A stretch of DNA of 18,799 nucleotides from Onthovicinus sp900555545 (GTDB lineage: Bacteria; Bacillota; Clostridia; Oscillospirales; Acutalibacteraceae): NCBI GenBank assembly GCA_949296915.1, contig CASFPX010000025.1:1-18799 (forward strand). Reading direction: 5' to 3'. Made by a program: the position numbers and the translations under genes. Shown piece after piece: positions 1 to 7,163 of the stretch (its first letter is position 1; every line of letters starts with the position of its first letter). The notes beneath the pieces are model-generated. The model worked only from the letters and a program-made list of their open reading frames with translations, had not been told where the DNA came from and made no database searches.

Positions 1-26
1 TCGCCCTCTCTCTCGAGCGCTTGACT

Positions 27-55
27 ATCATACCAAATCCAGCCCCTTTTGTCAA
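27..55 (-). promoter_or_regulatory. sigma-A promoter reading leftwards out of the window
   Basis: On the minus strand a perfect -35 box TTGACA (50-55) is followed after 17 bases by TATGAT (27-32), five of six matches to the -10 consensus. The predicted start is near position 20, and the transcript leaves the window to the left. The gene it serves is not visible. It is divergent from sleB. Confidence 0.7.
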
Positions 56-279
56 CACTTATCTTTCATCTCTTTTACACCCTCCCGCGCGTGCCGACAA
101 AAAATCACAGGATATAGTACTATGAAAATCAATCAATACCGTATCTGACATTTTTATTGAAAACTTAAATTCAAGCGACTCTTTACCTTATTTCAAAATT
201 TTGGTTCTACTGTGTGCGGATATTTGGCGACAAACGGTAAAAAATAATGCGGTAAGCGATCCAAATGGGAGGTTTATAC
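56..279. other. AT-rich intergenic region upstream of sleB
   Basis: No coding potential is visible on either strand. The stretch is clearly richer in A and T than the genes around it. It holds a 10-bp palindrome (114-123), a candidate sporulation promoter for sleB (218-246) and the sleB ribosome binding site GGGAGG (267-272). Confidence 0.6.
218..246 (+). promoter_or_regulatory. candidate forespore (sigma-G-like) promoter of sleB
   Basis: GGATA (218-222), a 17-base spacer and AAAAATA (240-246) resemble the sigma-G layout known from Bacillus (GHATR, 17-18 bases, CATnHTA), though with mismatches in both boxes. The same arrangement with the same spacing lies upstream of ypeB at 14321-14349, and both -10-like boxes sit inside AAAAAATAAYGC. 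The predicted start would be about 25-30 bases before the sleB ATG. The sleB-ypeB operon is sigma-G-controlled in Bacillus subtilis; its use here is inferred. Confidence 0.3.
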
Positions 280-1005
280 ATGAAAAAACATCAGAGCGCC
301 ATTCAAAAAGCATGGCAAATCGCCGTCATCCTGCTGCTGAATCTGCTGATCATTTTCGCTGTCGCCCTGCCTGCGTCTTTGGCGGGAGGAGAAATCGACA
401 GTGGGGAGGCTATTGAAGCCCTTTCCCAACTGGGTTCCCGCGGGGATGAAGTGCGGCGTGTACAGTCAAAACTGAAGGAGCTCGGATTTTACACCGGAAA
501 AGTAGATGGAATCTATGGGACAAATACCCGGGACGCCGTCCGCTCCTTCCAGCGCAGTGTAGGAATCACAGCGGACGGTATCGCCGGGCAAAAGACTCTA
601 CTATTTCTCGGCCTGTCTGGCGGGGGATCCAGCAGCGGGACCGGTGGCTATTCCAGCAGTGATGTGCAACTGCTGGCTAAAACCATCTCCGCCGAGGCAC
701 GTGGAGAATCCTACGAGGGACAGGTTGCCGTAGGTGCCGTCATTCTCAACCGGGTAGAGCACTCCTCTTTTCCCGATACGATCAGCGGTGTCGTATATCA
801 GCCTGGCGCCTTTTCCGCCGTGCGCGATATGAACTGGAGTCAGCCGGTTGCCGCCTCCGCCCAAAAAGCGGCGCAAGACGCTATCAATGGATGGGATCCT
901 TCAGGTGGTGCACTATACTATTATAACCCTGCCAAAACATCTAACAAATGGATGCGCAGCCGCCCCGTGATCAAGACGATTGGCAATCATCTGTTCTGCA
1001 AATAA
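280..1005 (+). CDS. sleB: spore cortex-lytic enzyme SleB (PG-binding plus Hydrolase_2)
   Basis: This is a 241-residue spore-germination peptidoglycan hydrolase. SleB is a lytic transglycosylase that degrades the muramic-delta-lactam cortex when spores germinate. Residues 12-35 form an N-terminal signal or anchor helix. Residues about 52-112 are a peptidoglycan-binding domain (Gly-Asp-Glu-Val then LGFYTGKVDGIYG and a TxxAVxxFQ block). Residues about 128-240 are the Hydrolase_2 catalytic domain, with ISAEARGE (catalytic Glu139 by family), VGAVILNRV and YYYNPAKTSNKW. A Gly/Ser-rich hinge joins the domains. I chose the ATG at 280 because GGGAGG lies 7 bases upstream; an in-frame ATG at 265 overlaps that site. 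Its protein partner YpeB is encoded 13 kb away. No clear terminator follows, although a T-run does, so some read-through into the next gene is possible. Confidence 0.95.
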   Translation: MKKHQSAIQKAWQIAVILLLNLLIIFAVALPASLAGGEIDSGEAIEALSQLGSRGDEVRRVQSKLKELGFYTGKVDGIYGTNTRDAVRSFQRSVGITADGIAGQKTLLFLGLSGGGSSSGTGGYSSSDVQLLAKTISAEARGESYEGQVAVGAVILNRVEHSSFPDTISGVVYQPGAFSAVRDMNWSQPVAASAQKAAQDAINGWDPSGGALYYYNPAKTSNKWMRSRPVIKTIGNHLFCK

Positions 1006-1051
1006 TATCTTCCCCTTTTTTTGTATTTGCAGTATAATAAATAAAGTTGAA

Positions 1052-1072
1052 ATCCGCGCTTTATACGCGGAT
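1052..1072 (+). other. small hairpin in the leader of the unknown membrane-protein gene
   Basis: ATCCGCG (1052-1058) and CGCGGAT (1066-1072) form a perfect 7-bp stem with a 7-base loop. It ends 6 bases before the GGGAGG ribosome binding site of the next gene. No T-run follows, so it is unlikely to be an intrinsic terminator. It could influence translation or mRNA stability, but nothing in the sequence settles this. Confidence 0.35.
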
Positions 1073-1092
1073 ACATATGGGAGGTTTTCGAT

Positions 1093-2430
1093 TTGAGCAA
1101 CGAAAAGCGTTCCGCCAGAGGGAAGATCATCGCCGGTGTAATCGCCGCCCTGTTGATTTTGGCCCTGATCGCCGTGGGAGTCATAAAATTTATGCGCCCG
1201 ATCCAGGACAAACTGGAGGGATACATGGGACTGGCCCACACTTCTGTTGATTCAGAGTTACCCCTGATGCAGTCCGATATCCACAACATTTTTTATACCA
1301 TAGCGCTGGACGGTACCGTTACCTTTTACGAATACGACAATCAGGAGTTAAAGCAGATCGAACCTACGGGGTCGGTCGCCGTCGCGCCGCAGTGCAGCGG
1401 GGTCAAAATTCCAGCCACCATTTACTACGTTCAGCGTGACGATCAGATCACAGGATACGGGCTCTACTACCCGCCGGAAACAGGGGACGCCGTTTTGATG
1501 TATACATATTTCTTTTTTGATGTACGAGCCCTGCCGGACGGCTATCCCGATGAGGAAAACACCCAGTTCCTGCTGCTGATGGACAGTGATGCAAACGACC
1601 TGTACCTTCAGGATAAAACCTATGATGAATCCTTCTTCTTCCAGCCGTTCGAAGAGGAGATCGATAAGCGGACTGATTTTGATCACAACCAGTTTGTCAG
1701 CCAAGTCAACCGTATGCCCAGCTCTGAAGGGCGTCTCTGGAGCGACTTTGCCGTGTTCACGGAGGACGTGCTCGCGGGGGCAAAGGACGGATGCACACTG
1801 TTTTTCAGCGGGCGGAAATATATGGATCAGGCAGAGGACCGCTGGGATCTATACCGCCGCTATGGCAGCAGCGGAGATATCCGGACCACCATCTACACCG
1901 ATGTTGCAAACATGTACGCCTATGAAGATGAGAGCGGCCGGATCTATTACATGCGCAAAACAGAGACCGGATTTTTCGTGTATTGCAACGACAAATTGAT
2001 TCGCGAATTCACCGGAGACTATGATACCGACTACCTGCGAGATGGGAATTATCTGCTGGATAAATATTCCGGCACTGTTATCAACCTGCTCACTGGAGAG
2101 GAAAACGCCCCGATGGGAGCGGACACATCTGATGCCGTTCTATTCCGAATGAGTCCGAACGGCAGTCGATGCATCATTGGGACGATGGCCGATGACAATC
2201 CTCAGGAGCAATCCCTCATCTTTGCCGATCTGTCCAGTGAATCGCATACAAATACAGCCGGATCTTATCTTTTTTCCGCCGCCAACGCAGAACTGGACTT
2301 TATCGACGAGGACAACTATTTCCACAACACGGTCTCCACGGAGGACGGCAGCACCTATGCCGGCCGGATTTTCAGCTTTGACAGCGTGGTCTCCGACCTA
2401 AAAGAGAAAGGCAGTGAAACAGCACAATGA
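1093..2430 (+). CDS. membrane-anchored extracellular protein of unknown function
   Basis: This encodes 445 residues that I do not recognise. A basic start (SNEKRSARGK) precedes one transmembrane helix at about 11-33, so the remaining 410 residues should lie outside the cytoplasm. The body is rich in acidic and aromatic residues, with many short beta-like segments that alternate with Asp/Glu/Gly turns (for example GRIYYMRKTETGFFVY, then IREFTGDYD and YLRDGNYLLDKYSG). A beta-propeller-like fold is possible but not shown. The start is TTG, placed by GGGAGG 8 bases upstream (1079-1084); no ATG fits as well. The stop overlaps the start of the GNAT gene (ATGA), so the two are translationally coupled, with hslO following. 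No enzymatic motif was seen. Confidence 0.85.
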   Translation: MSNEKRSARGKIIAGVIAALLILALIAVGVIKFMRPIQDKLEGYMGLAHTSVDSELPLMQSDIHNIFYTIALDGTVTFYEYDNQELKQIEPTGSVAVAPQCSGVKIPATIYYVQRDDQITGYGLYYPPETGDAVLMYTYFFFDVRALPDGYPDEENTQFLLLMDSDANDLYLQDKTYDESFFFQPFEEEIDKRTDFDHNQFVSQVNRMPSSEGRLWSDFAVFTEDVLAGAKDGCTLFFSGRKYMDQAEDRWDLYRRYGSSGDIRTTIYTDVANMYAYEDESGRIYYMRKTETGFFVYCNDKLIREFTGDYDTDYLRDGNYLLDKYSGTVINLLTGEENAPMGADTSDAVLFRMSPNGSRCIIGTMADDNPQEQSLIFADLSSESHTNTAGSYLFSAANAELDFIDEDNYFHNTVSTEDGSTYAGRIFSFDSVVSDLKEKGSETAQ

Positions 2431-2939
2431 ATCCATCCTTTGAACTATCCCCTGTAAAGAGTGACGCTGATATCCAACGCACCGCTGAACTTGCTGATGA
2501 GATCTGGCACCAGCATTTCACTCCCATCATTGGGGCGGAACAGGTCGATTATATGCTTCGGAATCTCCAATCCTTTGAGCCGATGAAAGAACAGATTGAG
2601 AGCGGCTATGAATATTTCCTCCTGCGGGCCGATGGACAAGACGTGGGATATTCCGCCATTCACGCTGAAGACGGGCGTCTGTTCTTGAGCAAGCTGTACC
2701 TGCGCAGTTCCGTGCGTGGGAACGGATATGCCTCCCGCGTGCTCCAATATTACGAGGATCTCTGCCGGGCGCGCGGCCTGTCCGCCATCTGGCTGACCTG
2801 CAACCGCTTCAACGCCAACTCCCTTGGGATCTATGGCCACTGGGGATTCCAAAAAGTACGGGAAGAAAAGGCCGATATTGGCGGCGGATACTACATGGAC
2901 GACTACATCATGGAGAAGCAAGTTCTCCCCAACAAATAA
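2427..2939 (+). CDS. GNAT-family N-acetyltransferase
   Basis: This is a 170-residue single-domain acetyltransferase, a normal length for the family. The acetyl-CoA binding motif A is clear: FLSKLYLRSSVRGNGYAS (86-103) with the R-G-N-G-Y-A loop at 97-102. It is followed by a helix (VLQYYEDLCRARG), a strand (AIWLTCNR) and the motif B segment NANSLGIYGHWGFQKV (129-144), typical of acetyltransferases acting on small amines or protein N-termini. The closing GGGYYMDDYIMEK also fits the family. The substrate cannot be read from the sequence. The start overlaps the preceding stop by 4 bases and the next gene, hslO, starts 17 bases after this stop, so the three appear to form one unit. Cytoplasmic; no signal peptide. 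Confidence 0.9.
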   Translation: MNPSFELSPVKSDADIQRTAELADEIWHQHFTPIIGAEQVDYMLRNLQSFEPMKEQIESGYEYFLLRADGQDVGYSAIHAEDGRLFLSKLYLRSSVRGNGYASRVLQYYEDLCRARGLSAIWLTCNRFNANSLGIYGHWGFQKVREEKADIGGGYYMDDYIMEKQVLPNK

Positions 2940-2956
2940 GACACGAGAGGTTAATC

Positions 2957-3880
2957 ATGCAGGATACAACACGAAAAGAGCACCCGGCAGACGATTACAT
3001 TTTAAGGGTCACAGCGGCAGACGGGATGATCCGAGCCTTTTTGGCCAATACGCGCAGGACGGTTTACACGGCATCGGAGCTGCACCATACATCGGCGGTC
3101 GTATCTGCGGCCCTTGGCCGACTGCTAACCGCCGGCGCTATGATGGGTCTAATGCTCAAAAATGATGGGGATCTGCTCACGCTGAAGATCCGCGGGACAG
3201 GCCCGGTAGGCGGCCTTCTTGTTACCGCCGACCGTAACGGCCATGTCAAGGGATATCCCCAAAATCCCGCAGCGGATGTACCCAACAAACCCAACGGAAA
3301 ACTGGATGTCTCCGGTGTGATTGGAGCCGGAACACTCACGGTCATCAAGGATATGGGCCTGAGCGAGCCCTATAATGGCACCATTGAACTCCAGAGTGGT
3401 GAAATCGCCGAGGATATCACCTACTACTTCGTCCAGTCGGAGCAGACGCCATCTGCCGTATCGCTGGGCGTATTGGTGGATGTAGACTACACCATCCGGC
3501 AGGCAGGCGGTTTTATCATCCAGTTGATGCCCGGCGCATCGGAGGAAGTACTCAATTATCTGGAAAACAAACTGAGTGGGTTGGATAGCCTGACAAACCT
3601 TTACGAGCAGGGACACACCCCGGAATCGCTTGCTGATTTATTGTTTGCGGAGATCGGCTATGAGGAGTTGGATCGTACGCCGGTATGCTTCCACTGTGAC
3701 TGTTCACTGGAGCGCGCCAAACGCGTATTGATTTCCATGGGATATGATGAACTGACCCATCTCCGCCAGGAAGATCATTCGGCGGAGTTACACTGCCAGT
3801 TCTGCAACCGGGAATACCACTTTGATGAGGCGGAACTGGAGGATCTGATTGCACAGGCATCCAAACACCAAAAGAAGTAA
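2957..3880 (+). CDS. hslO: redox-regulated chaperone Hsp33
   Basis: This 307-residue cytoplasmic holdase is switched on by oxidation plus unfolding. Under reducing conditions four cysteines bind zinc; disulfide formation releases the zinc and exposes client-binding surfaces. The N-terminal domain shows the family features RVTAADGMIRAF, RTVYTASELHHTSAVVSAALGRLL and LLTLKIRGTGPVGGLLVTAD. The C-terminal switch has the CxC pair (Cys247, Cys249) in CFHCDCS and the CxxC pair (Cys280, Cys283) in CQFCNREYHF, so the redox switch is intact. Cys244 is an extra cysteine beside the switch. An AGAGG ribosome binding site lies 7 bases before the ATG. It is last in a unit with the unknown membrane protein and the GNAT gene. 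Confidence 0.97.
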   Translation: MQDTTRKEHPADDYILRVTAADGMIRAFLANTRRTVYTASELHHTSAVVSAALGRLLTAGAMMGLMLKNDGDLLTLKIRGTGPVGGLLVTADRNGHVKGYPQNPAADVPNKPNGKLDVSGVIGAGTLTVIKDMGLSEPYNGTIELQSGEIAEDITYYFVQSEQTPSAVSLGVLVDVDYTIRQAGGFIIQLMPGASEEVLNYLENKLSGLDSLTNLYEQGHTPESLADLLFAEIGYEELDRTPVCFHCDCSLERAKRVLISMGYDELTHLRQEDHSAELHCQFCNREYHFDEAELEDLIAQASKHQKK

Positions 3881-3909
3881 TACAAGATTCGTGAATATAT
3901 GAGACAACG

Positions 3910-3947
3910 ACCGGCCCGGAAAACCAGAACTGGTTTTCCGGGCCGGT
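3910..3947. terminator. long hairpin shared by convergent hslO and lacZ
   Basis: An 18-base inverted repeat (3910-3927 against 3930-3947) with no mismatches surrounds two central bases, giving a roughly 17-bp stem with a GAAC loop. It lies between the hslO stop (3880) and the lacZ stop (3976). The bases after the stem are TTTCTCT on the plus strand and CGTTGTCTC on the minus strand, so the T-tract is weak in both directions. A bidirectional terminator or 3'-end stabilising hairpin is the likely role. Confidence 0.7.
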
Positions 3948-3975
3948 TTCTCTATCATTCAGATTAAAATCCTTA

Positions 3976-6900
3976 TCATTCGCCCCGTTGATCGATTGGG
4001 GAAATTGTAAAGGTATAGGCGTACTGCTGCCCGCCGTGCAGAATATACGGCTCGCGCACGTGCGCATCGCCCGGCATATCACCGCCCACCCCCAACTGAG
4101 CCAAATCAAAGTTGAAGGTAGTGATATCGCTGTGCTTTAACTCGTGGATATGCGTGGCCTTCTCCAGTGCGTCCTGCGTATAGTGCCACGCGGAAAATTG
4201 CAGCGGCACGCCGCTCTCCGCTGTGAATCTCAGGCCCTGGCCCTCGCTGTCCGTCAGCTCCACATAGCGTACATCCGTACGGTTGGCGTTCTCCTGTGGG
4301 CGCATGTAGTGATGCTCCAGATCCGCCACCGTAGCGGTGTGCAGCGTGATCTTGCCGCCGGTCTTCCGGTCGCAGTACGTCTCCTGCGGACCGCGGCCAT
4401 ACCATTTAACCTGATCGAGTGCGCGAATGAGCCCCATTTGGGTACCAAATCGCAGCAGAATATGATTCGGTGTACCGGCATGGCTGACCTGAAGCGTACC
4501 ATCCGGGAATACAACATACTCAGAGGAGACATTCCGCATGCCGCTAACAGACCAATTGACGGAAATTACTGCCGCACCGTTCCGCTCCGTGACAGCACTT
4601 ACACGCCCCTTAGCGGAGTGCGTCGCCCGCTGCCAGGCATAATAGGGGTGCATCGGGATCAGATAGGGCACAAAATTCAAATTGGAAAAATCATTATCAA
4701 TCATTGCGCGGAAGTAGTTGGGACGCAACGGACTGCACAGCATCTCACGCCCGCCATAGACGAGCGAGACAATCTGCCCACCGGACACATGCACAGAGAA
4801 ATCCGCCCCCTGTACCGCCACATCATCACCCGTACGGGAGACACGAACCGCCTCACCCGTATGCACTGCCGGGGCGGACACAGCCTCCCTCAGCACAAAC
4901 TGATCCCATGCCTGTTCATAGCCCTTCTGACACCACGGCTTATCGAATTTATTGAGAGCGGAAACGGTGAGAATGCACTCCTTACCCGGGACCATTTTCT
5001 CCTCGGAATAGGGGATCACCACATCAGTCTCCGACAGTGGGGAGACTTTCAGATCGGGCAGCACCCCGCTCTCGACTTGCCGTCCCTCCACCTCGAGCGT
5101 CCACTTCAGTTCAAAGTCAGACAGATCCGTGAACAGGTGCTTATTGCGAATCGTATAGAGATGCTTTTCGCGGTCCTTTTCGATAATTTTAATCTCCGCA
5201 TAGACCTTTTTCACCTCATAATAGGAGGGGTGCGGCTTTCGGTCAGCTGCGATAATGCCATTGGCGCAGAAGTAGGTGTTACTGCCCGTCATGGCCGTGA
5301 CGTTCGGCAACTGTAACGGATGGCGCGGCTCACCCTTTTCAAAATCCGTACCATAGAGCCAATGATCGCCGTCCTCTGTCTTTAGGCGCAGGGACTGATC
5401 GACAAAATCCCAGATATAACCGCCGCACATATGGTCATACGCCTCAAAGGCATCCATATACTCCTGGAAATTGCCCAAGCTATTCTCCATGGCGTGTGCG
5501 TACTCACACAAAATGACCGGCTTGGTATACCCCTCCTTGGGGATGGGCTTAGAGTCCGCCGCCAAACGGTTTGCGATATTGTCGTAGAACGTGATGGTGA
5601 TAGGCTCCTTTTTACAGAGCTTCTCCATCGTATCTGCCAAAGGATACATTCGGGAGATCACGTCTGTCTTCGTCAGGTCAAAGTCGCCCTCGTAGTGGAA
5701 GGGGCGCGTGTTGTCAAGCTTCAGCGCGGCCTGCTTCATCTTCATGAAGTTGTCGCCGTCCCCAGCCTCGTTTCCCAGGGACCACATGAACACACACGCA
5801 TGGTTGCGATCGCGCAAGACCATACGTTCCATCTTATCCACAGCCATACCCGTCCACATAGGATTGCTGCCTGGAACGCCCTTTCGGCGGACGCCATGGC
5901 TCTCCAGGTCGCACTCATCCATCACGTAAAAACCGTACTCGTCGCACAGTTCGTAAAAGAATGGGTCATCCGGATAGTGAGAGGTGCGGATAGAGTTAAT
6001 ATTGGCCCGCTTCATCAGCTGCAAGTCCTGATAATAGCGCTCACGGGGAACCGCCCAGCCGTGATCCGGGTCAAAGTCGTGCCGGTTGACGCCGCGAATC
6101 AGCAGAGGCCGGCCGTTAAACAGGATCCGATCCCCCACAATCTCCACCTTTTTGAACCCGAAGCGGATCGCCTTATAGGTGACATTCCCGCCCGCAGTGC
6201 GAAGGGTCAGCAGCAACGTGTAAAGATTGGGTGCCTCAGCAGACCATTTGAGCGGATCTTTCACCACGCCGGAGAGTTCCGCCACAGCAGTACCCTCCGC
6301 CCCGACAGTCAGGTCGCTTTCTCCGAGCAGCACCTTCTGCCCATCCTGATCTATGATCTCAGCTTTCACATGCACCTGCTCCGGCTGCTGTGTATAGTTG
6401 CGGATTGTGGCCTCAACCTTCGTATCGCTGTCGCGGTATACATCATCCAGATCGGTCGTGACAAAGAAATCGCGCAGGCACACCTTCTCCTCACAGAAGA
6501 GATAGACCTCACGGTAGATACCGCACAGCCACCACATGTCCTGATCCTCCAGATACGTCGCGTCGCTGTACCGGTAGACGCGCGCACAGACCAGATTCTC
6601 GCCGCTGTGCAGATACTTGGTCACATCAAACTCATGCGGCGTCATGGAACCCTGAGAATAGCCCACATACTCACCGTTGACATAGACCTCCAGCGCAGAT
6701 TTCACCGCGCCAAAATGCAAAAAGACCTCTCTGCCTTCAAAGGACTCCGGCAGCGTAAAGGTACGGCGATAGTGGCCAATCTCCTGCATGGTGTGGTCAA
6801 TAGTCGGGATTTTCCCCTTGGCGCGCGAGATCGCGCGCGGGAACGTGCTGGCATAGTAATAGGGCACACTGCCTGTCTTTTCCGTCTGCCAGACGGAGGG

Positions 6901-7140
6901 AACGGGAATGGTGCGCCAGGATGTATCGTCAAAGTCCGTACGGTAAAAATCTGCGGGTTCACCTGTAAGACCCCGCTGCCAGTGGAATTTCCACGCGCCA
7001 TTGAGCGTCATTTTGGTGGATGGCGCCACACGATCGACGGCGCTCTGCGCATCCCCATAGGCAAAGGCGATCACGTGACCGTCCTCCTTGTTGCGCTGGA
7101 TTACGGCGGGGTTTTCCCAGTCAAATTTTGCTTGCTGCAT
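3976..7140 (-). CDS. lacZ: GH2 beta-galactosidase (LacZ type)
   Basis: This encodes 1,054 residues, close to the usual length of about 1,020-1,050, with no signal peptide, so it is a cytoplasmic enzyme that hydrolyses lactose or other beta-galactosides. Domain order follows LacZ: sugar-binding jelly roll (about 45-220), Ig-like domain (220-335), TIM barrel (335-625), second Ig-like domain (about 640-750) and the Bgal small-chain domain (about 775-1050). Motifs seen are RGVNRHDFDPDHG, IRTSHYPDDPFFYELCDEYG, the acid/base Glu458 in MWSLGNEAGDG and the nucleophile Glu546 in ILCEYAHAM. One oddity is that the usual CEYAHAMGNS reads CEYAHAMENS, with Glu at 552. I chose the ATG at 7140 because AGGGAGG lies 5 bases upstream; an in-frame ATG at 7191 would overlap the previous gene. 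No permease, regulator or galactose gene is nearby. It is last in the long minus-strand operon. Confidence 0.97.
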   Translation of the reverse strand: MQQAKFDWENPAVIQRNKEDGHVIAFAYGDAQSAVDRVAPSTKMTLNGAWKFHWQRGLTGEPADFYRTDFDDTSWRTIPVPSVWQTEKTGSVPYYYASTFPRAISRAKGKIPTIDHTMQEIGHYRRTFTLPESFEGREVFLHFGAVKSALEVYVNGEYVGYSQGSMTPHEFDVTKYLHSGENLVCARVYRYSDATYLEDQDMWWLCGIYREVYLFCEEKVCLRDFFVTTDLDDVYRDSDTKVEATIRNYTQQPEQVHVKAEIIDQDGQKVLLGESDLTVGAEGTAVAELSGVVKDPLKWSAEAPNLYTLLLTLRTAGGNVTYKAIRFGFKKVEIVGDRILFNGRPLLIRGVNRHDFDPDHGWAVPRERYYQDLQLMKRANINSIRTSHYPDDPFFYELCDEYGFYVMDECDLESHGVRRKGVPGSNPMWTGMAVDKMERMVLRDRNHACVFMWSLGNEAGDGDNFMKMKQAALKLDNTRPFHYEGDFDLTKTDVISRMYPLADTMEKLCKKEPITITFYDNIANRLAADSKPIPKEGYTKPVILCEYAHAMENSLGNFQEYMDAFEAYDHMCGGYIWDFVDQSLRLKTEDGDHWLYGTDFEKGEPRHPLQLPNVTAMTGSNTYFCANGIIAADRKPHPSYYEVKKVYAEIKIIEKDREKHLYTIRNKHLFTDLSDFELKWTLEVEGRQVESGVLPDLKVSPLSETDVVIPYSEEKMVPGKECILTVSALNKFDKPWCQKGYEQAWDQFVLREAVSAPAVHTGEAVRVSRTGDDVAVQGADFSVHVSGGQIVSLVYGGREMLCSPLRPNYFRAMIDNDFSNLNFVPYLIPMHPYYAWQRATHSAKGRVSAVTERNGAAVISVNWSVSGMRNVSSEYVVFPDGTLQVSHAGTPNHILLRFGTQMGLIRALDQVKWYGRGPQETYCDRKTGGKITLHTATVADLEHHYMRPQENANRTDVRYVELTDSEGQGLRFTAESGVPLQFSAWHYTQDALEKATHIHELKHSDITTFNFDLAQLGVGGDMPGDAHVREPYILHGGQQYAYTFTISPIDQRGE

Positions 7141-7163
7141 AATGGCCTCCCTCTTTTTGATTT

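Noticed and set aside
114..123. 10-bp palindrome ATAGTACTAT upstream of sleB
   Set aside because: A single short palindrome in AT-rich DNA, with no promoter overlap or second copy, is not enough to call an operator.
1033..1038. Perfect TATAAT before the unknown membrane-protein gene
   Set aside because: No acceptable -35 box lies 16-18 bases upstream, so I did not call a promoter, although one may exist.
4144..5316. Open reading frame of 390 codons on the plus strand
   Set aside because: Antisense to lacZ, with no domain or ribosome binding site.
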